64,000 nucleotides of DNA from assembly GCA_020746995.1 (NCBI GenBank), contig JAGPXD010000006.1:372001-436000 (forward strand). The letters run 5' to 3'. Source of the stretch: Plectosphaerella cucumerina (taxonomy: Eukaryota; Ascomycota; Sordariomycetes; Glomerellales; Plectosphaerellaceae). The notes under the pieces were generated by a model. It was given only the letters and a program-made list of their open reading frames with translations, was not told the DNA's origin and made no database searches. This document shows, piece by piece, positions 31,742 through 42,933 of the stretch (the stretch's first letter is position 1; every line of letters begins with the position of its first letter). The translations under genes were made by a program, and so were the position numbers.

Positions 31742-33415
31742 ATGCATCCAGACGAGTATCAATTCGATCTTGGCAGGTACAGCCGGGCCATCACGACCAA
31801 ATCAACCGCAAGCCAGACATGGTTCAACCGAGGCCTTGTATGGAGCTACGCATTCGCCCACGACCAAGCTGCCTTTTGCTTCAAAGAGGCCATTTCTTCC
31901 GATGACACCTGCGCCATGGCGTACTGGGGCCTGACATACTGCATCGGACCAAATTACAACAAGCAGTGGAGCTTCTTCGACAACAGTGAACTTCGAGAGG
32001 TGGTGCAAAGGGGTCATGCTTCGGTTCAGAAGGCCCTCGCGAATAGCTCGCACGTCTCTCCTGTTGAGCAGGAGCTCATCAAGGCTATCCAAAGTCGATA
32101 TCCGGAGGAAGAGCCCGCGGACGCAGGCACATGCGAGGCGTGGAACCGGGATTTTGCTGAGGCCATGCAGCTCGTTTACGACAAGTTCCCTAAAGACTTG
32201 GATGTTATCACCATTTACGTCGACGCAGTCATGAACCTCAACCCCTGGAATATGTGGGATCTGGCCAGCGGCAAACCGACCGAGGGCGCCAGGACCTTGG
32301 AGATGCTTGCCCTCCTGCAGCATGCCATGACCCTCGACGGCGCCCTGGAACATCCCGGCCTGCTACACCTGTACATCCATCTCGTCGAGATGTCACCGGA
32401 GCCAGAATCCGGACTCGTTTTCGCAGATCACCTTCGCGGTCTCGTCCCTGATGCTGGACATCTGAATCACATGCCCACGCACCTTGACGTCCTTTGCGGA
32501 CGGTACCAGGAGGCGATCCAATGGAACTCGGAGGCTATCACGGCTGATGAGAAATATGTCGCCGTCGTAGGGGCTGTCGACTTTTACGCTCTGTACAGGG
32601 CGCATAATTACCATTTCCGCGTGTACGCGGCCATGTTCTCGGGGAATTTTGCCGTCGCGCTTGAGACGGCGGCGAGTCTGGAGAAGGCTCTGCCTGATGA
32701 CCTTCTTCGGGTGGAGTCGCCTCCTATGGCGGACTGGCTCGAGGGGTTCCTGTCGATCCGGGCCCATGTCCTCGTTCGCTTCGGACACTGGGAGGAGATC
32801 CTTGACCTTCCGGTCCCTGAGGACGCGGAGCTTCGGTGCATGACCGTTGCTATCGTCCACTACGCCAAGGGAGTTGCCCTCTCTGCCCTCGGGCGCATTG
32901 AAGAGGCTGAGACGCAGAGGGGGCTCTTCCGCGACGCTCAGGCTCGGGTGCCTTCTTCAAGAACGCTCTTCAACAACACATGCGTCGACATCCTGCAAGT
33001 GGCAGCAGCCATGCTGGACGGAGAGCTGGCCTACCGCGCGGGAGATGTCGAAGAAGCCTTTGCGCATCTTCGTCGAGCTACGGCGCTGGAGGACGGGTTG
33101 CCATATGACGAGCCGTGGGGATGGATGCAGCCGACGCGGCATGCGTATGGGGCGTTGTCGCTTGAACAAGGGCGCGTGGAGGAGGCGCTGGAGGCGTATA
33201 GGGCGGATTTGGGGCTGAGTGGGACGTTGTCGAGGGCGTTGAGGCATCCGGGGAATGTGTGGGCGCTGCATGGGGCGTATGAGTGTTTGGTGGAACTGGG
33301 GAGGAGGGAGGAGGCGGAGGAACTGAGGGATGGGTTGGAGAGGGCGATGGCTGGGGCTGATGTTGAGATTAAAGCTTCTTGTTATTGTAGGAGGGGCGTG
33401 GTGGACGCTTCGTAA
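31742..33415 (+). CDS. TPR-repeat protein, TTC38-like
   Basis: Single exon, 557 aa. The sequence is all helical and contains tetratricopeptide-like repeats, with clear ones near residues 35-70 (WFNRGLVWSYAFAHDQAAF), 245-290, 380-460 and 480-540. The order AMAYWGL, NHMPTHLDVLCGRY and HALYIHLVE-type segments recall the conserved TTC38 family found from bacteria to man, whose function is unknown. An in-frame ATG at 31598 would add 48 residues. I chose 31742 because the added stretch is basic and unlike the family. The last 300 bases are unusually G-rich compared with the rest of the gene. No signal peptide, so the protein is probably cytosolic. Confidence 0.8.
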   Translation: MHPDEYQFDLGRYSRAITTKSTASQTWFNRGLVWSYAFAHDQAAFCFKEAISSDDTCAMAYWGLTYCIGPNYNKQWSFFDNSELREVVQRGHASVQKALANSSHVSPVEQELIKAIQSRYPEEEPADAGTCEAWNRDFAEAMQLVYDKFPKDLDVITIYVDAVMNLNPWNMWDLASGKPTEGARTLEMLALLQHAMTLDGALEHPGLLHLYIHLVEMSPEPESGLVFADHLRGLVPDAGHLNHMPTHLDVLCGRYQEAIQWNSEAITADEKYVAVVGAVDFYALYRAHNYHFRVYAAMFSGNFAVALETAASLEKALPDDLLRVESPPMADWLEGFLSIRAHVLVRFGHWEEILDLPVPEDAELRCMTVAIVHYAKGVALSALGRIEEAETQRGLFRDAQARVPSSRTLFNNTCVDILQVAAAMLDGELAYRAGDVEEAFAHLRRATALEDGLPYDEPWGWMQPTRHAYGALSLEQGRVEEALEAYRADLGLSGTLSRALRHPGNVWALHGAYECLVELGRREEAEELRDGLERAMAGADVEIKASCYCRRGVVDAS

Positions 33416-33548
33416 GGGGGGACAGTTAGGCGAAAGGATCACATGGGACATGTTGCGATGATGGAGGGCATGGGTATTAGCTGTATTATATGGCCGCTAG
33501 ATGTGGCTGTCATCTAGATCACATTGGCCCTATCTAGTGTCCAAACGT

Positions 33549-35021
33549 CTAAGTCAGAGGAGCGCCGTTGGCGGCGAGGGTGACGTAGAACAGCTTTGTC
33601 TGGCCGGTGATGACCATGCGGCCCTTGCCGGCGAACTGGAAGTTGGCAGCGACGACGCCGGTGTAGATCTTGCCGATGAGCTTGCCGGAGGGGTTCCAGA
33701 CGTGGACGCCGTCGCCGCAGCCGGCGTAGACGCGGCCCTTTGAGTCGGTGTGGACGCCGTCGGGGATGAAGGAGGGGACGTAGGCAAAGGTCTTGCGGTT
33801 GCCCCAGGTGCCGTCGTTGCTGACGTCGAACTGGTAGACGGAGGCGGGGGAGGAGAGGTTCCGGCCGTAGAAGCCGAGGGCGATGCCCGTGTCGGTGACG
33901 TAGGCGCGCTTGCCGTCGGGGGAGAAGGTGAGGCCTGGGGGCACGATTAGCAGGTGTGAGGTCCAGGGGTTGTTGTGAAAGGGGCTCACCGTTGGGGAGG
34001 GTGAAGTCGTCGGCGACGACGCGGACGGCGCCGGTGTCAAAGTTGTAGCGGTAGACCTGGTTGCGCAGGCCGGGGGCGGGGCGGAAGTCCTGGAGGAAGC
34101 CGTAGAGGGTGTCTGTGAAGTAGACCTCTGGGTGGTTGGGGCGGACGACGACGTCGTTGAGGGAGCTGAACTGGCGGCCGAAGTAGTTGTTGATGATGGC
34201 TGGGGGTGTTAGTCTGAGGAGGAAGTAGGGGAGGATAGGGGGTGGTGGGCTTACTGGAGGTGTTGTAGGGCGCGGCGGGGTTCATGAGGTAGAGGGCGGA
34301 GGGGATGTCGTCGCCCTGGCCCTCGCCGGCGAAGATGATGTTTCCCCTGTAGTTTGTGCCACCGTTGGGGTTGATCACCTGGGGGTTGGAGGTGTTGACG
34401 ATGGTGACGGGGGCCTCGTCGAGGGTGCCGGCGCGAACCTTCTCGGCATCGGCGAGGGAGATCTTCTGGATGATGGAAGACTTGTTGAGACCGGTGCCGG
34501 CGGCGGGAGCTCCGGCGTTCTGGACGAAGAAGACCTCGTCCTTGGAGGGGTACCAGACGACGGCCTCATGGAAGATGGGGTCCGACTCGGAGGTGGCGAT
34601 GAGGGTCAGGGAGGGGTCCTTGCCGATGACATCGTAGAACTCATCGTCGTAGATGTGGAAGGGCTTGGCGGTGAGGGACTCCTGGGTGACACCGGGCCAG
34701 ATGAAGACCTAGGAGGATGTTAGTGGTGGGATTCGGATGATGGTGTGAGACGAAACGGGGAGGTCAGAGAGATGGAGCGGGAGGCCGGCCGATGTCACGG
34801 AGGCGCATGTGTGACAGGAGGTCTGAGGGTTTGTAGTCGTTTACGAGGTGTGATGGACTTACAGTCGAGTCATTGGCTTCAGCGGGCGGCAGCACGACGG
34901 GAAGGACGTTGAAGACCCTCTGGTCGATGATCTGGGCGGTTGCAGGGACCTCTGCGGCCTGGCCCAGAGCCGCATGGGCGACGAGGCCCAGGGCGAGAGT
35001 GGAGAGGCTGGACGAGAGCAT
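33549..35021 (-). CDS. Secreted lactonohydrolase-like beta-propeller protein
   Basis: Six-bladed propeller of the SMP-30/gluconolactonase superfamily, close to the fungal lactonohydrolases that open aldonate or pantoyl lactones. Exons on the minus strand: 35021-34863, 34708-34255, 34199-33990 and 33934-33549, encoding 402 aa. The first intron is 154 nt, the others 55 nt each. A signal peptide covers residues 1-22 (MLSSSLSTLALGLVAHAALG). The propeller signatures are LNDVVVRPN, with its metal-binding Asn-Asp, FTDTLYG, LTFSPDGKRAYVTDTG and FIPDGVHTDSKG. The metal and active-site Asp and Asn residues of the family appear intact. Substrate unknown. Confidence 0.85.
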
Positions 35022-37241
35022 TGTGGCTTGGCTTGACTTTCTTGACCTGCGAGAGGGCGTTGAGGAGGAAAGTGTGGTTGAGGAGGAGGTTGAGGAGAAG
35101 CCTGCCGATCACTCTGTCCGATACAGATGGCCGGTGCTAGGTGCGTTTAATACTTCGAGAGGAACCTGGTCGTCATCGTGTGCGTAAGATTGGCACGGAG
35201 AAGACCGGCGGATGTGCTGCCAGGTTGATGGATGACGTTGGTGGTGGCCCTTGTGCTTTTTTGGTAACCCTTGGGATGTTCTCCGTGATGGGATGGGGCC
35301 AACTTCTGGAAGAGGGGAACCTGGAAGGGGACAGGATGCAGTGCGCAGGAACGGCGGGCTAGGCCCTACAGGGGACAGAAGCCGGCGGGGGCGGGGGGCT
35401 GCTCAGCGGTGGAGTGATGGGGCTTCAGTGGTCGCTTCCCCCCATTTACCCCCATCGCCCCCCCTTGCACGGGACCTGGAGGCGGAGAAGCGGGAGTTCC
35501 AGTTGGCACAGACGGGCGAAAAACTTAATCACGACATCCACATCCACTGCACATCCACCTCCCGTTCTCCCGTTCTCCCGACCTTCCCCTCCCCCGGCTT
35601 TTCATTCAATGCCCTCCCACGCTCGACGGTCATAACACACGCAAAAGGCGAGCCCGGCCCGCTCGACGTTGCAGCATTGACCTCACACGATTCGTGCAAT
35701 GGCCAGATCACCAGGGGTTGTCGTCCCCTAGCCTTGGCTCTCCGGGTATCTGGCCAAGCACGATGTATCTGCAGCATGCCATCGCCTCGCTCGCAATGGG
35801 GCGCTATTATTGCCCGAAGACCCCGAACCGAAGCGAAGGCGGGAGGCGCTAAAATCCCCCGATCCAATGCCGGCTTTTGCGGACGGCACCCGCGAGAGGC
35901 GCAGGGGAGTGCCGGAGAGGCCAGGGGAGAGAAGGATCGACACCTCTAGGACGGATCTGTGATGGTCACTACTCTGGTAAGGTAACAAAGTGCCTCTTGC
36001 GTGCGGGGAGTTAACAGCCTGCAGAAGCACACCCAGAAGAGAGGAAAAAACTGATGTCAGGCTGCTTGACATGGCCAATGTCGGGACTTGCCGTGTGTCA
36101 GGCCACAATCCAAGGGTCCTGCATCGACCCGGCCAACAGGTCGATGTTCTGGCCGTTAAAGAAGACGATGAAAGCTTCAGTGCCAACACCAAGGTCAGTA
36201 CGTAACCCAATCTCCATGCACCACTAGGAGAAATGACCAACGGGATTCCGTGTGGGTAGCAATATGCTCTGATCAGCACGCTCTCCACGCCCGATCAGGC
36301 CAGGCCAGGCCAGGCCAGGGGCTTCTACGATGCTTCCCTGGTCCCAACCGCCAGAAACTTGAGTCAGTCGCGTCGGGAACAAACACCATCCCGAACCTCC
36401 TTGCCATCTGTGCTGCCTCACCTCTCGCCCAGTTCTGCTGACTGCTGCCGTCCTGACCAACACCACGCCAGACCGTTGACCTCATCCAATAGTCCCATCA
36501 GACGGACCCAGCTCCGTCGGCCGCGACGAGGGAACCCGGCTCATGGACCTCATGCAACACCTCGAGTTTCTCCTCTACTTTCCCATACCCCGACTAGCCA
36601 TGCCCGCGACTCATTCACCCGCTTCGCCCCCCCTCCGCCCGCGGAACACGGAAGGGCACCTAGCTGCCCAATGCCACCTCCCATCGTCCGGCCGGGCGAG
36701 CAAAGCAGGGCTGTGGCGGATGCTGCACAGGGTTGATGCCTTCAGGGGGGATGAGGATGCTCTCGACGGGCTTGGCTCGGTCGTGTGAGGTGGGCAGCTC
36801 ACACCACACAAGCACACACACCTCGATGCAGTGAAAACGGGATCGGGTTCGACAGGAGCCGGGGAAAGCCAACGGACGGCACGCCGTCGCCCTGCCAAGT
36901 GCGCCCTCGTGTTATTGCCTGGACGATGAGCTGAACGATTCGATGCACTGCACGGAGGGTAGTTTCATCACACCCCCTTTTCTTTCCACGTGTTCAACAG
37001 CAGAAGAGAGAAGACAACCAAGTCGGGGAAACAGTTGCGACGGCAGAGACTAGGCCCGTTCGTCCCAACTCTCCCAACGCTGCCTGGATCGTCCTCGATA
37101 CTTAGGACTGGCCGCGTCTCCTCGACCCCGTGTCCATCCTGGACCCCTTTCCCATCTGCGTACCCTGACCCTTCTCCCCTTGGCGAGATCTTCAACTACC
37201 TGTAAGGTACTCAGGCCCCTAGCCTGGCCCTCATCGCCAAC
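35022..37241. other. 2.2-kb divergent intergenic region
   Basis: Between the lactonohydrolase gene (minus) and a membrane-protein gene (plus). No gene recognised. Frames up to about 230 codons are Arg/Pro/Ser-rich and look like chance. It contains a short CAGGC tandem repeat at 36296-36320 and C/T-rich stretches before 37241. Confidence 0.45.
36296..36320 (+). repeat. CAGGC pentanucleotide microsatellite
   Basis: Four perfect copies of CAGGC and a fifth ending in G. Non-coding. No function inferred. Confidence 0.85.
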
Positions 37242-38402
37242 ATGGCCGTCGATCTTCACCACGTGGCCGTCGATATCATCATCGTGGTCTTCCTCAGTAT
37301 AGCCCTCTACAACGTCCTCGAGCTCAACTTCTCCATCTTCACCACCTTCAAGAGACGCAACGGCCTCTACTTCTGGAGCTTCACCATCGCCACATGGGGC
37401 ATCGCCTTCAACTCGGTCGGCTACCTCCTCCGACACACGGCCGCCTCCGTCCCTCCCAATGCCTATGGCACCATCATCCTGCTTGGCTGGTGCACGATGG
37501 TCACCGGCCAGTCCGTCGTGCTATACTCCCGACTACACATCGTCATGCATAACGAGAGACTCCTCCGCGCCGTCCTCGTCATGATCATCACAAACGCCAT
37601 TGTCCTTCACATTCCTATCATCGTCCTCATCTACGGATCTAACTCGTCCAACCCCGTCCACTTCCAAAACGCGTACAACGTCTACGAGAAGCTGCAACTC
37701 ACCGTCTTCTGCGTCCAAGAGCTCATCATCTCGGGCCTCTACGTCTGGGAAACCACCAAGCTCCTCCGTCTCGAGAAGACGATCGGCAACACGGGCACAC
37801 GCCGCGTCATGAACCATCTGATCTATGTCAACCTCTTCGTCATGCTCCTCGACTTTTCCATCGTCGGCCTCGAGTTTGCGAACCTCTATGAGATCCAGAC
37901 TGCCTGGAAGCCGTTCGTATACAGTGCCAAGCTCAAGCTCGAGTTCAGCATCCTCAACCGTCTCGTCGAACTGACACGGAACGCTCGCAGTGGGCACACG
38001 GGTTCGGCATCTGCCTATGGACACAGCACACGGAATAACAACAACCGCACTGCAACGCATACACAGGGCGTCGCCCTTGATACCCTCAAGAGCAGCAGTG
38101 GCGTTGGGCCCCAGCAACAGCACCACCCGCAATACGAGGTTCATGTCGGCAGCGGGGATACAGGTGTTGGTCGAAGAGACGCTCATCCCGCCGGGGAGTC
38201 GGCTGTGGTGATGACGACGGAGATACAGATCCAGTCGCACAGCCGGCGGCGCGGAAGCCGGGTCGCGAGCTTGGCTGAGAGTGGGACGGAGATACTGGCC
38301 GAGTCGAAAGAGAGGGAGGAGAGGGCGGCTGAGACGGGGAGCACGTCGTCCGTCATGTCGGATCCGCCGAGGTATCGTTATGAGGGTCAGGGGTGGAAAT
38401 AA
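37242..38402 (+). CDS. Multi-pass fungal membrane protein (DUF7703-like)
   Basis: Single exon, 386 aa. About seven hydrophobic segments fill residues 8-245, with a short basic loop (FKRRNG) after the first and YSRLHIV after the third. The layout resembles fungal seven-helix proteins loosely related to Pth11-type receptors. I believe it is the DUF7703 group, but that name is from memory. The C-terminal 140 residues are hydrophilic, rich in Ser, Thr, Gln, Asn and Glu, likely a cytosolic regulatory tail. There is no signal peptide beyond the first helix. Ligand and function are unknown. Confidence 0.75.
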   Translation: MAVDLHHVAVDIIIVVFLSIALYNVLELNFSIFTTFKRRNGLYFWSFTIATWGIAFNSVGYLLRHTAASVPPNAYGTIILLGWCTMVTGQSVVLYSRLHIVMHNERLLRAVLVMIITNAIVLHIPIIVLIYGSNSSNPVHFQNAYNVYEKLQLTVFCVQELIISGLYVWETTKLLRLEKTIGNTGTRRVMNHLIYVNLFVMLLDFSIVGLEFANLYEIQTAWKPFVYSAKLKLEFSILNRLVELTRNARSGHTGSASAYGHSTRNNNNRTATHTQGVALDTLKSSSGVGPQQQHHPQYEVHVGSGDTGVGRRDAHPAGESAVVMTTEIQIQSHSRRRGSRVASLAESGTEILAESKEREERAAETGSTSSVMSDPPRYRYEGQGWK

Positions 38403-38600
38403 GGGGCATCAAGCTGGGTTTGATGTCTGAGGAAGTCCGCTTTTGGTTTAAGATACCTTTGCTGCCCTTTTATCTTGTCTCGAACAAGTCAATTGCGTAA
38501 ACTCTTAATGTCGTACCAATTATTCCATCTTAACTCTTAAATCGTACTCGTCATTAGATATTACAACATCCTCCGTCCCAAGACCCCGGCACATCCTCCT

Positions 38601-40598
38601 CTAAGGGCTGGGGTTACCCTCGGGCGACCAGTCATACTGTGACAGTGTTAGTGAATCCTTCTTCGACCCCGAAAGGGACTTGACTTACCCATCCCATGTC
38701 CACCTCGTCAATGATGCTCCACTCCTCAATGAACTGCTTCTTCTTCTCCTCCAGCCCCTCGGTCGACAGAATCTCAAACACCGTCCTCCACGCACTGTTG
38801 ACCGCACCAATAATCCACGCGTGTCCGGAGCTCAGCGCCTCACCAGCAAAATGCATGTGCCCATCCGCCGCCGGCCTCATCAGCCACGGCATGCTGCTGC
38901 TAAACTGTCCCGGAGCGAACATGGCGAACGCGCCGACCGAGTACCCCGAGCCATACCAGTCGTACACATGGAAGCCCTCGTATTCTTCCAGGACCGTCTC
39001 GAGCGGCACGCCGTTGAGGGTCGCGAGATCGTGCAGGGTGACGTTGATGAGGACGTCGACGTTGTAGGGCTGGTAGGGCGCCTGGGTCGTGGGGTTGTGC
39101 GGGTTCAGGTAAGAGCCAATGCGGGATGAGTCCTGGCCCCAGACGTAGGAGGCGATCATGGTGCCTGGGGCGTCCTTGACGTCCATGCCGTAGGATGGGT
39201 AGACGCAGCGGCGGATGGGGAGGTCGGTGAAGGACTGGCCGCCTTTGAAGGGGCCGGTGGAGAGGTGTTCCCACCAGCGGGTCTTGAACTTGATGCCGAT
39301 CTTGGCCGCGGGATCGTAGCTGAGAGGTCAGTATGGTGTCTATGGATGGTGACCTGTGGTGGACTTACTTGAGCGTGCGGATGGCGTTCTTCTGGTTGTA
39401 GTTGAGGTCCAGCTCGGTGAGGTCGATGATCTGCAGCGCGCCCAGGGGCACTGTCGAAATAACATGCGCATAGTCATGCTCGCCCTTGCCCTCAACAGAC
39501 AGCTTCAGGGTATGGTCCTTGTTCTTCTTGATGGCCGTGACGCGGCTGCCGAGCTGCGGCTTGTTCTTGACCACGAGGTTCATGCCCTTGGTGAGCATGT
39601 CCATGCCGCCATTGATAAGCGTCCACTTGTGAATATCGGCGCTGTCAAAGATCCACTCCTCCAGCACGGCCTGCGACATGGAGTACGTGTCGTAGTGGCC
39701 CGTGGCGTCGTTGACCGTCTCGAGCCAGTCGACCTCGCTGTTGCTGAAGCCCCGGCCGAGGAGGAACTGGCGCGCCGACTGCGAGTCATACTTCATGAGG
39801 AGATTGAAGCCCGAGTCAAAGTCGGCCGAGAGGGCGTCCGTCATGGTCTTGACTTGGGCGCTCCAGACGGCCGAGGCGGACTGGACGTCAAAGGTGGCGT
39901 TGAAGAGGTTGACGTCGAAACGGGCGGGGGACTGGGACCCTTCGGACTGGATGAGGGCGGTGATGTCGTTGTAGCGACGGAAGGTGTTGTCTGTTTGGAA
40001 GATGTAGGGCTTCTGGACGACTTGGTCGCGCTCGCTGACGCGCTTGTTGATGTAGGGGATCAGGCTCCAGGATTTGTTGCCGATGACGCGGTCCATGTAC
40101 TCCATGGGCGGGAACCTCATGGCTCCGACGTCCTGGGGGTGTCAGATGACGTTGGTTAACTCAGGGACAGGGGCTATAACTCACATAGTAGTCGTAGTAA
40201 GCCGGATCGTTGGGCGTCGACTTCTCCCACGTCTTCTCATCAAACTTGTACGTGTAGATGCGTCCGCCCACACGGTCCGACGCCTCGTAGATGTCGTAGT
40301 CGATATCAAGCGAGTCCAGGAGCATCGCGGCGTACAGACCAGCGGCACCGCCGCCTACAATGCCAACCTTGAAAGGGGTGTCCTTGTCGCAGGGAATTTT
40401 GCTGTGCTTCTTGTAGTCGGAGCCGTCGACGATCTTGCGGAAGAAGGCCGCACGAGGGTTGGCGGCGGCGAGCTTGCCATCGTTGCAGATGTTCTTCTCT
40501 TCCTCGACGGAAGGGTTGGGCCTCTCGGGGGAGGGCAATGCCAGGGCCTGGCCCAGGAGGAGGGCCGTGACAAGCGAGCGGGTTGAAAAGAGTGACAT
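38601..40598 (-). CDS. Secreted FAD-dependent L-amino-acid oxidase
   Basis: Flavin amine oxidase that turns amino acids into keto acids, ammonia and hydrogen peroxide. Exons on the minus strand: 40598-40185, 40132-39369, 39319-38689 and 38636-38601 (the last only 12 codons including stop), encoding 614 aa. Introns are 52, 49 and 52 nt. A signal peptide covers residues 1-21 (ending LALP). The dinucleotide-binding VGIVGGGAAGLYAA is followed by the flavin motif DRVGGRI. The C-terminal FAD contact HFAGEALSSGHAW is intact. DVGAMRFPP is the substrate-entry motif of this family. Secretion suggests nitrogen scavenging or peroxide-based defence. The MFS permease of the DAL5 type next door may serve related nitrogen uptake, but this is inference. 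Confidence 0.9.
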
Positions 40599-42795
40599 GG
40601 TTGGGAAAGGGTAAAGACCGACTGGAGGTTAGTATGTGCGTCCTACCTGCGCATGATCTGGATGGACATTGGTGACGGGAGTGCAACGACTTCACGATGC
40701 TTTTATACACTGATTCTCCTCTCAGAGTTCTCAGTATTTGGCTATAATCATTCCTGGCAGCATCATAACAATTCAAAGACAGCTAGCTCGCTCTCTCGGG
40801 ACCATCCGTCGGGTTCATGCTCATGTCTTGGTCGCGAGTGCTTCAGGTCAGAGAACATCCCCAGCTCTAGGTAAAAGAAGCCATCCACATGGCTAGCCGC
40901 TCAACCGCTTGCTCTGGAATGCTAGACCACGGGAAGCGAAGGCTTCTTTCTCGGTACCACGAGGTGTGCTCCGTGCCGAGTTTCGGCTCCCTTGCATTCC
41001 TCGTCCCCAGCTAAAGCTCTGAAGCAAATTGAAAAATGCCCCTCATGAGCCACAAACAAACCGATTTCCCAATTGCGATTAATCGGGAGACCAGAATGTG
41101 AGAATAGCGCTTGTGGTGCAGACGACGAGGCCATTCTAAGCGAGGGGCCGTGGACATGGGTCGCGAAAAGGGGTGAAGGAGCCGGGTTGTCAGTCAGACA
41201 GCCGGTCGGACCCGTTAACCACACGTGCGAAGCATCCCGAGACTCATTTCCCATGGCACCGGATTCATCAGGAAGATTCCAGTCTTACTAGTCGGTGGCA
41301 TCATTTTTCGCGTGTCCACGGATGGGCGACCTCGGCTGGGGCCGCTCTCCTCGATGCCAGGCCCTCGGGATTCGGAGTCAGAGAACGACCGGTTTTGCAG
41401 ATACGAGACCGAAAGAGTCCTTGCGGCTGAGGGCCAAAGTCTGGATTGCTACCGCTCCTCGTGGGGGAAGTATCTAGGCTCGAGCTCGTCATGAATGGCG
41501 ACACCCTCCAAGGCCAGGGAGCAAAGCATTGTCAGCTAGCTGCATCGCTCGTCGTGGGGTCTCATGTAGACTTGGGCTTGTAGGATTCTACGATGTAAAA
41601 TGAGGTTTGCAGGTGGGAATGGTGTCATGCTGATATGCTTCTTGGTGGCATCACTTACCAAGACTGCGGGCCCAACCCTCCGAACACGACCTTGGGTAGT
41701 ATTTACGTAAATAGGAGAGGATTGCAGTGAAACAGATGCACTTTTGGTATAATCCTGGTAATCTGATGATTGAAATGCTGTAAATAGGTACCAGACGGCT
41801 CGGCGTCTCGAGGTCAAAGACCGACCTCTGGCCTTGATAGGAAACCCTGGTGAACCTCGCAGACAACAAGACCACCATGATTGAACCATGAGAAGCACAT
41901 TTCACCAAGCAACATCCTAGATTGGGAATGTACTTCAAAGATAAAGGCAGCCAAGAGTGCCCAGGAGCCATGAGGTTCTGTCATGTCAGCCACGTCGAGG
42001 CCTAGACCACTCCCATGGCCCAGATGATCAATCCCTCCTACACAGAATGCCAAGATTCATGTCGTTATCCTCGGCGAGGTTGCGAAAGAGAGGCCAGGGC
42101 TCATCAGGACAATTTCCTCCAACGACCGTCCGGCCACTACGCGTCAATGGCGCTGCTGAGATACATGCTCTTGAGCCGCGACCCGGGGTCCAGAGCTGGG
42201 GGACGACCGATGGCCGGCTGCACCCCAAGTTGTTGCATCTCGTTGCTGATAGCCATAAAAGACGTGCTTCCTGCACCGTTTGTGCGACCGATCAGGGGCA
42301 TCATTGGTGCCGCGGCCTATGGCGCCATCCGCGCTCTCACCACGACACCATCCGAACCCTGAAGACGACCTTTGCCAGGGAGGTAAAGAAAGACGCCCCC
42401 CACGACGACACATCGTGTAAGCCGGAGATACGGAGATGCATGACAGCTTGTGGAGCCTGGGGATCTGGGGAGGTCATCGGCAGGCCTAAATCGACGTCCT
42501 GGACCTTCACCATCTGACAACGACGACGAAAAGGAACGGCCAAGGGCACTCTGGCCGTCCGACTCCGGCCCCTTGGCGGCTGGAAATCGCAATTGCTAAG
42601 GAGAATTGCGACGAGTCGCCATGGCTTGAGGATGCCGTCCGATGGCAATGACGCGGCTGGGCGGTGGTGTCCTTCGGCTGGACGGTACGCGACACTCGAC
42701 CCCTCTCTGCAACTGTACAATCTTTCGAGGGTGAAAAGATGAGAGCCGACATGAAGCTGAGCTTGGAAGTATGGCGACACGTAGGAGTCGGGCAG
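40599..42795. other. 2.2-kb divergent intergenic region
   Basis: Between the oxidase (minus) and the permease (plus). No complete gene recognised. On the minus strand near 41814-42053 a short frame contains HLGHGSGLGLDV, vaguely like M24 peptidases, but nothing around it supports a gene. Confidence 0.4.
40701..40707 (-). promoter_or_regulatory. TATA box of the L-amino-acid oxidase gene
   Basis: TATAAAA on the minus strand, about 103 nt before the ATG, a plausible core promoter position for a regulated secreted enzyme. Confidence 0.5.
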
Positions 42796-42801
42796 TATAA
42801 A
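42796..42801 (+). promoter_or_regulatory. TATA box of the MFS permease gene
   Basis: TATAAA 133 nt before the ATG. The sequence after it is A-rich, as in fungal leaders. Confidence 0.45.
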
Positions 42802-42933
42802 GTCTGCCCACCTCCGACTCGTCGAGCCTGGGAACCCAGTAGGAGGTAGAGGAAAAGGGACAACAAGTCAACCCACAACCTCAAGACAAGCACAAGATCC
42901 TTGACAGTCTTCTTTCTACTTCCATTGGACACC

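Noticed and set aside
41814..42053. Possible M24 peptidase remnant (HLGHGSGLGLDV)
   Set aside because: Only one short motif matches and the flanking frames do not continue any M24 block, so chance is as likely.
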